NCBI RefSeq assembly: GCF_000308295.2
Contig: NZ_HG326654.1
Coordinates: forward strand, 826,759-890,758
DNA from: Afipia birgiae 34632
Lineage (GTDB): Bacteria > Pseudomonadota > Alphaproteobacteria > Rhizobiales > Xanthobacteraceae
Length of the DNA: 64,000 bases
Reading direction: 5' to 3'
The stretch's first letter is position 1; each line of letters starts with the position of its first letter. Under the pieces are notes generated by a model that saw only the letters and a program-made list of their open reading frames with translations, made no database searches and had not been told where the DNA came from. Below are positions 51,210 to 64,000 of this stretch, piece after piece. The position numbers and the translations under genes were made by a program.

Positions 51210-52606
51210 ACCGACGGATAGCAGAACGAATCCGTCGAGCAGTCGCCGCCATCGAGCCGGATTTGATGCGCGCGGTAGCCGTCGGGGAAGTTCAGCCAGT
51301 AGTCTTTTGCGAGTTCGAGACCGCCGCCCGGTTTCACATTGGCCATGACCTCGGCGCCCGGGATGCCGTCGGGATAGAATTGATCATCCCATGTCGAATA
51401 GAGCGAGTTGGTCCAGTACACGCGCTTGCCGTCCCGGCTGATCTCAACCATCTGCGGTCCGCCGGCATACGCCTTGCCGTTGGGATGAGGCGTGCGTCGC
51501 GCGATGCCGCCGATGTGCACGGAGCCCACGAGCTTCGGCTTTCTCGGATCGCTGACATCGTACTGACGCATCTCGCCCGTTCCCCAGCACGACACATAGA
51601 GAAACCTGTCATCCATGGAGAGATCGATATCGCTCACCAGCGGCGGCACTGCGCCAAAGCCCTGCAGAGGCGGCGGAAGCTTTTCCTTCGGCGCCGGTTC
51701 AGCCGGAATCGTCGCCGTCTTTTCGATGTGAAACTTTCCGCCCTCGCGCCACCAGGTCCAGATCGAGCCTTCGAGGTTGGTGGTATCGACCACGACGCCA
51801 AGGAAGCCATATTCGCGAACCGGGTCGTGGGCGGGACGCACCTCAAGTGCCATTTGATGGTTGGCGCCGAGATCGATCGTCTGGACATTGCGCCGGGCCC
51901 GCAGATCCCAGAAGTGGATTCGGTGGCCATACTTGTTGGACAGCAGGTCCTCGGCCACGAGCCCGTTCTCGAACTGCGGCGGCAGTGCCCATTCGCTGGT
52001 GACCATGTAGTCGCGCGGCAGGTTCCACCAGAAATCATAGTGCAGCGTCTGCGGTCCCCGATCGATCTCCCAGCGCCCGAGAACGTCAAAGGTCTCGCAG
52101 TCCATGATGAAAACGCCGGGCGGCCCGTCGGTGCCGTCCTTGCCGCCACCGCCAAGCGTGCTGACGTAAATGCCTTCCGGCCCGCAATGAACCGTGTGAG
52201 GCCGCGAGTAGCCGGTCTTTTTGAAAATCTCTTCGGGCTCGATGATCTTGTGAATCTTAGCCTTGGTCGGATCGGGTTTGGTGTCCACGATGTAAATGCG
52301 TGAGGACCGGATTCCGGGAATGATCAGAAAGCGCCGTTCGACGAATGCATGACCCGTGAGAGGCGACAAGGCCGACGAGCAGGCGTTCCAGCCGAAATGA
52401 TGAAACTCGTCGCCCTTGTTCGGCATCGTCACCATGTGAACGACCTGACTGTAGCTGGGCGAGCCCGGCTTGACGTCGATCACTGCCAGCGCATCGGGCT
52501 TCGAGAAATCAGGGCTGAGCAGCAAGGTGTAAGCGAAGTTCTCGGGGGGCGCTTCCATCGCAAGCTTCGGTGATGCATGGAAGGTCGGATCGGGCCTCAT
52601 CGTCAT
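51206..52606 (-). CDS. Selenium-binding protein SBP56 family (methanethiol oxidase-like)
   Basis: A 466-residue beta-propeller protein of the SBP56 family. Characterised members (human SELENBP1, Hyphomicrobium MtoX) are copper-dependent methanethiol oxidases that form formaldehyde, hydrogen peroxide and hydrogen sulfide. Family blocks: HHFGWNACSSA, RPHTVHCGPEGIYVSTLG, LHYDFWWNLPRDYMVTSEW, and SDIDLSMDDRFLYVSCWGTGE. Several His that could bind copper are present. No leader peptide is seen. The coding end lies at the inner boundary of a hairpin repeat, which supplies the stop codon. The gene has no copper chaperone or senC neighbour. Confidence 0.9.
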   Translation of the reverse strand: MTMRPDPTFHASPKLAMEAPPENFAYTLLLSPDFSKPDALAVIDVKPGSPSYSQVVHMVTMPNKGDEFHHFGWNACSSALSPLTGHAFVERRFLIIPGIRSSRIYIVDTKPDPTKAKIHKIIEPEEIFKKTGYSRPHTVHCGPEGIYVSTLGGGGKDGTDGPPGVFIMDCETFDVLGRWEIDRGPQTLHYDFWWNLPRDYMVTSEWALPPQFENGLVAEDLLSNKYGHRIHFWDLRARRNVQTIDLGANHQMALEVRPAHDPVREYGFLGVVVDTTNLEGSIWTWWREGGKFHIEKTATIPAEPAPKEKLPPPLQGFGAVPPLVSDIDLSMDDRFLYVSCWGTGEMRQYDVSDPRKPKLVGSVHIGGIARRTPHPNGKAYAGGPQMVEISRDGKRVYWTNSLYSTWDDQFYPDGIPGAEVMANVKPGGGLELAKDYWLNFPDGYRAHQIRLDGGDCSTDSFCYPSV

Positions 52607-52879
52607 CGCACTACCTCCTGTGTCGACCCGCAGCGCGAAGCATACGGAAACGAGTTTGCAGAAAGAGAATGACCTGTTGAGCGCTTAGCGAGCAGCGGCT
52701 GGTCCGCTGCCAAGCAGCATAGCATCGCACGAACACGGCCCCGAAAAAATCCCCGCAATGAGGGTTCCATCCGGCCGCGACCGTTTGTCCCAAGTAGCTC
52801 CCCCAGGAAATTCCCGAGAAATTCCCAAGCTTGATCGGCGCGATAACGGCTTCCGGCTTCTGGCCGAAATGGCGCCGGC
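52607..52879. other. Intergenic stretch between SBP56 and lysophospholipase genes
   Basis: 273 bp with no convincing gene. A short minus-strand frame (52611-52793) has Cys/Arg-rich, low-quality composition and no ribosome-binding site. It probably holds the SBP56 promoter. Two AAATTCCC-type repeats occur near 52806-52828. Confidence 0.5.
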
Positions 52880-53827
52880 CTAACCGAACAGCGGTGTGCC
52901 AGGCACGAAGGCGTCGAACGCCGCCCAGAACTGCTGCCGGTAACGATCCTGCTCCTGCAGGATTTCGTGCCTCGAGCCCGCGATCACCAGATGCGATCCG
53001 GCGCGCAGGTGATAGGCGAATTCCTCGATGGCGGCGGTCGAGACGACGGTGTCGCTGCTCGCGGCCATCATCAGGATCGGCAGCCTGATCTGCGACGGAT
53101 AACGCGCCTCGCGGAATTCAACGATTGCCCGGAACGCACTGTCGGCCCACGCCACCGTCGGCGACGCGATGCCGAGCGTCGGATCTTCCTCGATGATCGC
53201 GGCATTGCGCGCATAGCGCACCGGGTCCGACGTCACCGGATTGTTGACGAAACTATTTGTCCCGGTGAGTTCGCCGTTGCCGCCGGGAACGTAGTTGCCG
53301 CCCATGCCGAGCCAGCGCAGCGTGCGCACGAAAATCCGCGTCGGCAATTTGGTGGCGTAGCCGGGCAGATCGATCATCGGCGCGGACAGCACGATGCGGT
53401 CGAACCAGCGCTTGCCGGCATGCGCCACCCGCAGCAGCACAGCGCCGCCCATCGAATGCGCCAGCGCATAATACGGCGGCGGACAGTCCGGCAGCATCAC
53501 CTGCTGCACGAAGGTTTCGACATCGACTTCGAAGTCGGAAAACCTGTGAACGTATCCCTTGCGGGGGTCGCGCAGTTGCCGCGACGAATGCCCCTGCCCG
53601 CGCCAGTCGATCATCGCCACCGCAAAGCCGCGCTCCCGCAATTCGCGCACGGTCTCGAAATATTTCTCGATGCTTTCGCCGCGACCGGTGAAGACACAGA
53701 CCGTGCCCTTGCGGTTGGCGGGCGGCTGCCACCGCGCAAAGCGCAACTCGGCGCCATCAGGCGTCTTGATGGTGCCTGAGACGACGTTGTCGGGAACGGG
53801 ATTGGCGGGAATGGAGACGAGCGTCAT
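52880..53827 (-). CDS. Alpha/beta hydrolase, lysophospholipase (PldB-like)
   Basis: A 315-residue hydrolase. The nucleophile elbow AHSMGGA matches monoglyceride lipase/lysophospholipase L2 enzymes, with DWRGQGHSSRQ before it and the acid and His in the C-terminal part (SSDTVVS, then GSRHEIL). No signal peptide, so likely cytoplasmic or peripheral. Substrate inferred to be lysophospholipids or monoacylglycerols. ATG 53827 (MTLVSIPANP) is chosen; an in-frame TTG at 53845 is an alternative. Confidence 0.85.
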   Translation of the reverse strand: MTLVSIPANPVPDNVVSGTIKTPDGAELRFARWQPPANRKGTVCVFTGRGESIEKYFETVRELRERGFAVAMIDWRGQGHSSRQLRDPRKGYVHRFSDFEVDVETFVQQVMLPDCPPPYYALAHSMGGAVLLRVAHAGKRWFDRIVLSAPMIDLPGYATKLPTRIFVRTLRWLGMGGNYVPGGNGELTGTNSFVNNPVTSDPVRYARNAAIIEEDPTLGIASPTVAWADSAFRAIVEFREARYPSQIRLPILMMAASSDTVVSTAAIEEFAYHLRAGSHLVIAGSRHEILQEQDRYRQQFWAAFDAFVPGTPLFG

Positions 53828-53902
53828 GGGGGGCCGATCAGCCAAAAGGAATCATCAAATTCGGAAAGGATATTGCTGACAAAAAGAGGGGCCGGGAACC
53901 CT

Positions 53903-53930
53903 CTTGAACGTCACGAGGGCCCTCCCATAT
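53903..53930 (+). promoter_or_regulatory. RpoH (sigma-32)-type promoter of hsp20
   Basis: CTTGAA at 53903-53908 and CCATAT at 53925-53930, separated by 16 bases, match the alphaproteobacterial sigma-32 consensus (CTTG and CCATAT). It would start transcription near 53937 and give a leader of about 185 nt in front of the Hsp20 gene. Confidence 0.7.
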
Positions 53931-54007
53931 CAGTTTCGTGCAGGCCAGTTAAGGCTGCACGCAGAACGAAAACCCGGCCCGATGGCGGGTTGTCTGCTCT
54001 TTTCAAA

Positions 54008-54123
54008 AGAGTGGCGCGTTGTGCATGCGAGACGGTCTTCAGGGCGTTGCTCACGCGAGCGCTGCCAAAGATGTTGTCTGTCCCGCCTGGAAACGCGCTG
54101 GTCGCTCACTTTGGAGGACTACC
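54008..54123 (+). promoter_or_regulatory. Probable ROSE RNA thermometer of hsp20
   Basis: The last hairpin of the leader can pair the ribosome-binding site TTGGAGGA (54111-54118) with GGTCGCTC (54100-54107). The UCGCU sequence opposite AGGA is the ROSE consensus (U-U/C-GCU). Upstream hairpin GGCGTTGCTC-ACGC-GAGCGCTGCC fits the usual second element. ROSE elements precede small heat-shock genes in Bradyrhizobium and melt at raised temperature. Confidence 0.65.
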
Positions 54124-54576
54124 ATGCGTACGTTTGACCTGACCCCCTTCTATCGTTCCACCGTCGGTTTTGACCGCCTGTTTTCGCTGCTCGATCAGGC
54201 GAACGGCGACGGCTCGGGCTATCCGCCCTACAACATCGAGCGCACCGGCGAGAACAATTTCCGTATTTCGGTCGCTGTCTCCGGCTTTTCGCAGAATGAA
54301 ATCTCGATCGTCGCCAAGGAAAACACCCTGACGATCAAGGGCGAGAAAGCCGCCAACGAAAACGGCCAGTCCGGCGAAGTGCTTTATCGCGGCATCGCGT
54401 CGCGCGCCTTCGAGCGCCAGTTCCAGCTTGCCGACTTCGTGCAGGTGAAGAACGCCTCGCTCGAGAACGGCCTGCTCCACGTCGATCTCGTCCGCGAGAT
54501 TCCTGAAGCGAAAAAGCCGCGCCAGATTCCGATCACCACCCCGGCGCCGCAGGTGACCGAGCAGGTCGCGGCCTAA
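54124..54576 (+). CDS. Small heat-shock protein (Hsp20/alpha-crystallin)
   Basis: A 150-residue chaperone that holds unfolding proteins. The alpha-crystallin domain spans about 34-130: YNIERTGENNFRISVAVSGF, LTIKGEK, YRGIASRAFERQFQLADFV and the SLENGLLHVDLVREIPE block. The C-terminal I-x-I-type motif is RQIPITTP. The start MRTFDLTPFYRSTVGFDRLF is typical of the rhizobial class A Hsp20s. TTGGAGGA is 5-6 bases before the ATG and is predicted to be masked by a ROSE element. An upstream RpoH promoter and a strong downstream terminator frame the gene as a single unit. Confidence 0.95.
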   Translation: MRTFDLTPFYRSTVGFDRLFSLLDQANGDGSGYPPYNIERTGENNFRISVAVSGFSQNEISIVAKENTLTIKGEKAANENGQSGEVLYRGIASRAFERQFQLADFVQVKNASLENGLLHVDLVREIPEAKKPRQIPITTPAPQVTEQVAA

Positions 54577-54610
54577 GCCACCGGCTTATCGAACCTCCTG
54601 AAACTACCAG

Positions 54611-54639
54611 CGCCCCGGTGCCCCCGGGGCGTTTTTTTG
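54611..54639 (+). terminator. Rho-independent terminator of hsp20
   Basis: CGCCCCGG-TGCCC-CCGGGGCG, a perfect 8-bp GC stem, followed by seven T. It lies 34 bases after the hsp20 stop. Confidence 0.92.
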
Positions 54640-54655
54640 TCTGCGAATAGCGCCC

Positions 54656-55546
54656 TCACTCCAGCGGCTGAACGTCGGGCATCGCCTGCGTCGGCCACAA
54701 TTTCAGCGTGGCCGGCGAAGCTGCGGGTGGCGAAGCCGCGCCAACTGTCGTCACCGCCGGCGTGGCTTCCGCCGCAACCGGCTTCGCCGCCGCCGCGGGC
54801 TCAGCGACGGGCGCGGCCGCCTGCTGCGCGGGAGCCGCAGTCTGCGGCGTGGTCGCGGTGCCAGCCGGCGATGGTTGTGCGGTTTGGGTTGCGGCCTTTG
54901 GCGCAGGACGCCGCGCCGTCTTCGGCACCGGGTTCGGCGGGCGCGGCACGTGACGCAGATCGAGCAGCGATCCGCGCCGGTTTTCATAACCCGCATAGGT
55001 TGCAGGCGGCGGTCCGGGCGGGCCGTAGGTCTCCATCATGCGCTCGTCGACGGCCTGAGCCGGAATGAAGCGCATGATCTGCCCGGTGCGGGCGTCGATG
55101 ATCAGGCGGCCGTCTTCACCGTGCCGGTCGAGCGCCGCAATGGTGTAGATCCAGCCGCGCTGGGTGACTCGGCCGAGCGGCGAGTAGCCACTCGCGCGCA
55201 AAACCGTCACGACCTGTTCAGGCGGCAGCATCGGCCGCGGCGCGCGCTCATGGCGCGCCGAGGGGATCGCCGCGTGAGCCCCCGAGCCATAACGCCCGGG
55301 ACGATAGGAATCAGCATAGGGCCGTTGTGGATAAGACCGTTCCTCATAGCGCTCGATGTAACGTCCCTCGGGCGGCGGCAGCCGGCCATCGTCCTCCAGG
55401 ATCCGCGGCATCGGGATCCGGATGTCGCCCACCACCGGAAAATCATCGCCGGCGCGCGCCGGAGGCCCCAGAAGTGTAACCGCGGCGAGTATTGCGCCTG
55501 CGGCGACGGCCCGCCCGGCCAATGGTCCCCTCGAAAACAATGTCAT
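54656..55546 (-). CDS. Exported proline/alanine-rich protein
   Basis: A 296-residue protein. The signal peptide is AGRAVAAGAILAAVTLLGPPARAG. After a charged, Arg/Tyr-rich part, a small domain at about 105-165 (EQVVTVLRASGYSPLGRVTQRGWIYTIAALDRHGEDGRLIIDARTGQIMRF) resembles PepSY-type domains found in proteins that inhibit or bind peptidases. The last 110 residues are Pro/Ala/Thr-rich and probably disordered. It is convergent with the hsp20 gene. Function unknown. Confidence 0.75.
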   Translation of the reverse strand: MTLFSRGPLAGRAVAAGAILAAVTLLGPPARAGDDFPVVGDIRIPMPRILEDDGRLPPPEGRYIERYEERSYPQRPYADSYRPGRYGSGAHAAIPSARHERAPRPMLPPEQVVTVLRASGYSPLGRVTQRGWIYTIAALDRHGEDGRLIIDARTGQIMRFIPAQAVDERMMETYGPPGPPPATYAGYENRRGSLLDLRHVPRPPNPVPKTARRPAPKAATQTAQPSPAGTATTPQTAAPAQQAAAPVAEPAAAAKPVAAEATPAVTTVGAASPPAASPATLKLWPTQAMPDVQPLE

Positions 55547-55977
55547 CGCGCGTGGCCTCCCATCCCGTGTCCCAAAACCGTCTTCCGGCTCCCCGAAATC
55601 AGGGGTTAACAGTCGTTTCCGAATTCGGCGGAGCTTGGACCGGACGGCGGCGGGATTGCCTCAATCCTGGGGCGTTGCATGGCGGCGCTGACCCATCGGG
55701 ACAGGGACTCTCACGCGCTTGTGTGATAGGAAAAAGTTTGGCAATCTCGGCGGTAGGACAGGACTGCTGTCCCAATTTCCGGGTATTCTCGGCATGGCGT
55801 TTGCAGCGCCCGGAAGGCAGGCAGGCCGCACGGCAGCCGGAAACGGCGCGCGCGAGCTGCAATTTCTATAGCGAGGCTCGTGACAGCGCGAGCGGTGGCC
55901 CCAGGGATTCCCCAAGGGTACCGCGAACGCCGAAGCTGCGGCCAAAATGGGTTAAAATAGACTGCCTCTAAAGAGGC
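55547..55977. other. Gene-free leader region upstream of gltB
   Basis: 431 bp between the divergent exported-protein and gltB genes. No gene seen. Right before the gltB start, GCCTCT-AA-AGAGGC (55964-55977) forms a small hairpin that includes the purine-rich part of the ribosome-binding region. I found no clear sigma-54 promoter. Confidence 0.5.
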
Positions 55978-55983
55978 GTGAGG

Positions 55984-60708
<4,725 letters not shown>

Positions 60709-60719
60709 TCTGGCCGCCC

Positions 60720-60823
60720 GTCACCCTGAGGTGCGAGCCGCATTGCGGCGAGCCTCGAAGGGCGATGGGGATGAAAACTGGTCATCCTTCGAGGCGCACA
60801 AGAGCGCGCACCTCAGGATGACG
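60720..60823. repeat. Intergenic palindrome, GTCACCCTGAGG family
   Basis: GTCACCCTGAGGTGCG at the left and GCGCACCTCAGGATGACG at the right, with CCTCGAAGGG and CCTTCGAGG inner arms. Same family as the copy inside the TadG-like gene. It occupies the gap between gltB and gltD and is presumably transcribed within the operon. Confidence 0.88.
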
Positions 60824-60864
60824 AACAGAAACTGATAGACGAGCATTCAGAGGCGTCGGGGTAT

Positions 60865-62322
60865 ATGGGTAAGCCTACAGGTTTTCTTGAGATCGAGCGT
60901 CACGACCGCAAGTACGCACCGGTCATCGAACGGGTGAAGGATTTCAAAGAATTCGTCATTCCACTGAGCGAGAAAGACACGCGCGATCAGGCCGCGCGCT
61001 GCATGAGTTGCGGCATTCCCTATTGCCACGGCACCGGCTCGGTTCAGCCCGGCACGCCCGGCTGCCCGGTCAACAACCAGATCCCGGACTTCAACGATCT
61101 CGTCTACAACGGCAACTGGGAAGAAGCGTCGCGCAACCTGCACTCGACCAACAACTTCCCGGAGTTCACCGGCCGCATCTGCCCGGCGCCGTGCGAAGCC
61201 TCGTGCACGCTGAACATCGACGACAACCCGGTGACCATCAAGACCATCGAATGCGCCATCGTCGACCGCGCATGGGACAGCGGCTGGCTCAAGCCTGAAG
61301 TCGCAGCAACGAAGACCGGCAAGAAGGTCGCCGTGGTCGGCTCCGGCCCCGCAGGCCTCGCCGCCGCGCAGCAGCTTGCGCGCGTTGGTCACGAGGTCCA
61401 CGTGTTCGAGAAGTTCGCCAAGGCCGGCGGCCTTCTGCGCTACGGCATTCCCGACTTCAAAATGGAAAAGGGCATCATCGACCGCCGCGTGGCGCAGATG
61501 GAAGCCGAAGGCGTGATCTTCCATTACAACACGCCGGTCGGCGGCTCCTATGCCGGCGCGGTCGAGCCGCAGGATCTGCTCAAGGTTTACGATGCCGTCG
61601 CACTGACCGGCGGCGCGGAAGCGTCGCGCGATCTGCCGATCCCCGGCCGCGAGCTCGACGGCATTCATTTCGCGATGGATTTCCTGCCGCAGCAGAACCG
61701 CCGCATCGGCAACGAGCCGCTCGGCGACGTCCGCGAAATTCTCGCCACCGGCAAGGACGTGGTGGTGATCGGCGGCGGCGACACCGGCTCCGACTGCATC
61801 GGCACGTCGATCCGCCAGGGCGCGAAATCGGTAACGCAGCTTGAAATCATGCCGGCACCGCCCGAGCGCGAGAACAAGGCGCTGAGCTGGCCGAACTGGC
61901 CGCTGAAGATGCGCACCTCGTCGAGCCAGGCCGAAGGCGCGGTCCGCGAATACGCCGTGCTGACGCAGAAGTTCTCCGGCGGCGACGGCAAGGTTGCGAA
62001 GCTGCACTGCGTTCACGTCGACGACAAATTCCAGCCGGTGCCCGGCAGCGAATTCGAGCTCAAGGCCGAACTGGTGCTGCTGGCGATGGGCTTCGTCCAT
62101 CCGGTGCATGAAGGTTTGCTGAAGAAGCTCGGCGTCGAGCTCGATCCGCGCGGCAATGTGCGCGCCTCGACCAACAACTACCAGACCTCGGTGCCGAAGG
62201 TGTTCTCGTCCGGCGACATGCGCCGCGGACAGTCTCTCGTGGTCTGGGCGATCCGCGAAGGCCGCCAGTGCGCCGCCGCGATCGATCAGCATCTGATGGG
62301 CGCGACCACGCTGCCTCGGTAG
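60865..62322 (+). CDS. gltD: Glutamate synthase (NADPH) small subunit
   Basis: Delivers electrons from NADPH through FAD and two 4Fe-4S clusters to GltB. Of its 485 residues, the N-terminal cysteines are in [14 protein letters not shown] and [14 protein letters not shown]. The FAD Rossmann motif is [18 protein letters not shown] and the NADPH Rossmann motif is [17 protein letters not shown] 60865 ([12 protein letters not shown]) is the usual start. It lies about 156 bases after gltB, with a repeat in the gap. Confidence 0.95.
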   Translation: MGKPTGFLEIERHDRKYAPVIERVKDFKEFVIPLSEKDTRDQAARCMSCGIPYCHGTGSVQPGTPGCPVNNQIPDFNDLVYNGNWEEASRNLHSTNNFPEFTGRICPAPCEASCTLNIDDNPVTIKTIECAIVDRAWDSGWLKPEVAATKTGKKVAVVGSGPAGLAAAQQLARVGHEVHVFEKFAKAGGLLRYGIPDFKMEKGIIDRRVAQMEAEGVIFHYNTPVGGSYAGAVEPQDLLKVYDAVALTGGAEASRDLPIPGRELDGIHFAMDFLPQQNRRIGNEPLGDVREILATGKDVVVIGGGDTGSDCIGTSIRQGAKSVTQLEIMPAPPERENKALSWPNWPLKMRTSSSQAEGAVREYAVLTQKFSGGDGKVAKLHCVHVDDKFQPVPGSEFELKAELVLLAMGFVHPVHEGLLKKLGVELDPRGNVRASTNNYQTSVPKVFSSGDMRRGQSLVVWAIREGRQCAAAIDQHLMGATTLPR

Positions 62323-62332
62323 TTTTCTGTTT

Positions 62333-62380
62333 GGGCAGATCTGGTCCGAAAACCGCTTTTCACTTTTCGGGTTCATGCCC
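62333..62380. repeat. Short palindromic repeat related to 22804-22873
   Basis: GGGCAGATCTGGTCCGAAAACCGC, then TTTTCACTTTTCGGGTTCATGCCC. The GTCCGAAAACCG...CACTTTTCGG core matches the element at 22804. It fills the gap between gltD and the YnfA-family gene and ends at the ynfA start. Confidence 0.65.
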
Positions 62381-62382
62381 TC

Positions 62383-62706
62383 ATGACCGCACTCATCTAT
62401 ATCGCAGCAGCCCTCGCCGAAATCGGGGGCTGTTTTGCATTCTGGGCCTGGCTGCGGCTGGACAAATCCATCTGGTGGGTTGTTCCGGGGACCGCATCGC
62501 TGCTGCTCTTCGCGTATCTGCTCACGCTTGTGCCGACCGACGCCGCCGGGCGTGCGTTCGCCGCCTATGGCGGGGTTTACATTGTCGCTTCGCTGGCGTG
62601 GATGTGGGCGGTGGAAAGCGTGCGTCCCGACCGGTGGGACGTTTCAGGTGCAGCGCTTTGCCTGATCGGCGCTACCGTCATCCTGTTCGGGCCGCGCTCG
62701 GTCTAG
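62383..62706 (+). CDS. YnfA family (UPF0060) membrane protein
   Basis: A 107-residue inner-membrane protein with four helices. It shows the family sequence [21 protein letters not shown], then [16 protein letters not shown] and the C-terminal [10 protein letters not shown]. YnfA proteins are distantly related to small multidrug-resistance transporters, and a transport role has been reported in some species. Followed by a clear terminator. Confidence 0.92.
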   Translation: MTALIYIAAALAEIGGCFAFWAWLRLDKSIWWVVPGTASLLLFAYLLTLVPTDAAGRAFAAYGGVYIVASLAWMWAVESVRPDRWDVSGAALCLIGATVILFGPRSV

Positions 62707-62727
62707 CCATCGGATCGCAAAGAAAAA

Positions 62728-62752
62728 GCCCCGTCTGTGACGGGGCCTTTTC
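62728..62752 (+). terminator. Bidirectional terminator after ynfA
   Basis: GCCCCGTC-TGT-GACGGGGC (perfect 8-bp stem, 62728-62746), followed by CTTTTCC and preceded by AAAAA, so it can work for the convergent DUF1236 gene too. Confidence 0.85.
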
Positions 62753-62786
62753 CTCGCATCATCCGGTGCTGCTGCTCAGCGCACCG

Positions 62787-63173
62787 TTACTCGATGACGC
62801 GAATGACGCGGCGCGTGCGCGGTTCGACAATCACACGACGGTCGTTCACGACCGCATAGTGATACTCGGCATGGCGCGGCACCGGACGCAACTCGACATA
62901 GTCCGGCAGCGGCTCACCGACCACCACGCGTTCCTTCACGACGACCGATGGTCCCGGCAAGCCGGTGACCGACGAAATCACAGCCGCCGGAATATCGATC
63001 GCGGTGCCGACCGCGGCGCCAACCGTGCCGCCGACAGCGCCGCCAACCGGACCGCCGATGGCATGACCAGCGGCTGCGCCGTCGCGTGCGCCTTCAACCG
63101 TGGCGCTCTGCGCAAACGCGATGCCTGGCGTCAGCGCAATCACCGCAACTGCCATTGCCTTGCGAATCTTCAT
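62787..63173 (-). CDS. DUF1236 domain exported protein
   Basis: A 128-residue secreted protein. The signal peptide is RKAMAVAVIALTPGIAFAQ. It is followed by a Gly/Ala-rich region that may insert into or lie on a membrane (GGPVGGAVGGTVGAAVGTA) and a C-terminal DUF1236 unit (GEPLPDYVELRPVPRHAEYHYAVVNDRRVIVEPRTRRVIRVI). DUF1236 proteins are common in Bradyrhizobium and have no known role. GGAGGA is 4 bases before ATG 63173. Confidence 0.85.
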   Translation of the reverse strand: MKIRKAMAVAVIALTPGIAFAQSATVEGARDGAAAGHAIGGPVGGAVGGTVGAAVGTAIDIPAAVISSVTGLPGPSVVVKERVVVGEPLPDYVELRPVPRHAEYHYAVVNDRRVIVEPRTRRVIRVIE

Positions 63174-63360
63174 GTCATCCTCCATCCGTTAAGAGGGTGA
63201 CCAACGGTTCAGGGCCGGGAGCGTTCCGGGATTCATCTGCAGGAACCCGTGAAATTTGTACCGGAACCAGCATTGCAATAAGTTTCCTCGCGCTGGCGCG
63301 GGAACTGCGGCGAAACCTTGACACCTGCGCAAAGGGCTCTCCGGCGGAAGACTTGCCACC

Positions 63361-63714
63361 ATGAACCAACACACGCTCGACCGTCATGGACTCCGGATTC
63401 TTGTGTGCGCCAGTACGGGCTCAGCACTGTCCAGCATGAGCGCTGCGTGGGAGCACAATGCGACATGGGTCGCGTTTCCTGTCTCGCGGCTCGCTGACGG
63501 TTTCTTCCAGCTCAGCACCCGGATTGCCGGGGACGTGATTCAGAAATTCGTCAATCACAGTCTGGGGATCGCAATCGTCGGCGATATTTCAGCGTGGCTC
63601 GCCGGCAGCAAGCCGCTGCAGGATTTCGTCTATGAGGCAAACCGCGGAAACACGGTTCTGTTCGTCGGCGACCTGGACGAGCTGGATCGCCGGCTTGGTG
63701 CGCTGGCCAGATAA
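63361..63714 (+). CDS. DUF4180 domain protein
   Basis: A 117-residue protein matching DUF4180: a central DGFFQLSTRIAGDVIQKFVNHSLGIAIVGDISAWL and the C-terminal PLQDFVYEANRGNTVLFVGDLDELDRRL. The family is cytoplasmic and often annotated near stress genes; its function is unknown. No strong ribosome-binding site is seen at the ATG. Confidence 0.82.
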   Translation: MNQHTLDRHGLRILVCASTGSALSSMSAAWEHNATWVAFPVSRLADGFFQLSTRIAGDVIQKFVNHSLGIAIVGDISAWLAGSKPLQDFVYEANRGNTVLFVGDLDELDRRLGALAR

Positions 63715-63724
63715 CCTGCGCTGC

Positions 63725-64000
63725 TCAGTTCTTCTGAAGCCAGAACTGGTACATCTGCGCGAAGGTCGAGGGATTCTCGGCCTCAAACGCCGTCCAGTTC
63801 ACAAGATCGGTCGCCGCCCTGTCGCCGGGAAACCGCCGCAGGTAGCCCGTCCGCGCCGGGGTCTCGAATCCGAGGAACGTAAAGCCGTTCTCCCGAAGAA
63901 AATCCGAGATCTGCGGAATCGAGAATTGATGCTCCTGCACATGGAACAGCAGATCGCGGCACTCGCTCATGCTGAAAAAGTCGCTGAACTGCGTGACGTT
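63725..64000 (-). CDS. Class I SAM methyltransferase, C-terminal part (runs off the window)
   Basis: Only the C-terminal 91 codons are in view; the gene continues past base 64000. The sequence begins VTQFSDFFSMSECRDLLFHVQEHQFSIPQISDFLRENGFTFLGFE and ends with TFAQMYQFWLQKN. The pattern FHVQEHxFxxPQIxxFLxExGFxFLGFE is one I recall from TPR-containing methyltransferases in Bradyrhizobium-group bacteria. The catalytic part is outside the window. Confidence 0.7.
   Translation of the reverse strand, partial: NVTQFSDFFSMSECRDLLFHVQEHQFSIPQISDFLRENGFTFLGFETPARTGYLRRFPGDRAATDLVNWTAFEAENPSTFAQMYQFWLQKN

Noticed and set aside
52611-52793. 60-codon minus-strand frame upstream of the SBP56 gene
   Set aside because: Cys/Arg-rich, no ribosome-binding site, no resemblance to any family, and it occupies the likely promoter region.
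55547-55963. Sigma-54 promoter for gltB
   Set aside because: The nearest candidate (TTGGCAATCTCGG) lacks the GG-N10-GC spacing of a -24/-12 promoter.
60847-62376. 509-codon open frame antisense to gltD
   Set aside because: gltD is unambiguous on the plus strand; the antisense frame is His/Arg/Ala-rich with no motif.

Overview
The window looks like a stretch of alphaproteobacterial chromosome from the Bradyrhizobium / Rhodopseudomonas / Nitrobacter / Afipia group (inference from gene content and order, high GC, and the intergenic palindromes; no rRNA gene is present to fix the genus). Nearly all of it is housekeeping sequence. I see no prophage, plasmid gene, CRISPR array, transposase, rRNA or tRNA gene.

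Layout. 1-5 kb is accessory: a small helical protein, a ribbon-helix-helix-like protein behind a perfect palindrome, an acyltransferase-3 protein, an HD-GYP regulator, an orphan TctC-type binding protein and a TetR-like protein with no recognisable DNA-binding domain. 5.4-8.8 kb holds ubiK, then lgt, a MidA-type methyltransferase and pgeF. 8.9-13.8 kb has a MerR regulator, a lipoprotein, prs, a YbjN-domain protein and proC. 14.0-18.0 kb has a histidine kinase / OmpR regulator / MarR operon (petR-petP-like) divergent from ilvE. 18.1-20.8 kb is a LysR gene divergent from a pirin and a YcaC-like hydrolase. 20.8-25.9 kb is one minus-strand run: uvrC, pgsA, moaD, moaE, prmB, nucleoside deaminase. 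26-31 kb has an Omp25-like barrel, a cold-shock protein, rlmJ, an RNase T2 and several small secreted proteins. 31-36.2 kb holds a FlK-like thioesterase, a tautomerase, hisS and a TadE/TadG pair. 36.4-42.8 kb has an omega-aminotransferase, an EAL protein, a NagD-like HAD phosphatase, an alpha/beta hydrolase, a lone CheY and ribF. 43-51 kb has ileS-lspA, an exported protein, a paired M16 peptidase operon and a membrane protein. 51-55.5 kb has an SBP56 protein (methanethiol oxidase family), a lysophospholipase and an hsp20 gene with an RpoH-type promoter and a probable ROSE RNA thermometer. 56-62.3 kb is gltB-gltD. The end has a YnfA protein, a DUF1236 protein, a DUF4180 protein and the 3' part of a methyltransferase gene.

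The most unusual structure lies between and inside genes. Four loci (5.7, 10.7, 31.5 and 51.0 kb) carry a composite of two roughly 75-80 bp hairpins separated by a 12-13 bp AT-rich spacer, most with CTAG-like ends. At least four other palindrome families are scattered through the window. One of these is inserted in frame behind the start of a tadG-like gene, so it appears to be translated. hisS carries an internal segment of about 430 bp with clearly lower GC than its flanks. No large undescribed multi-gene system was found.
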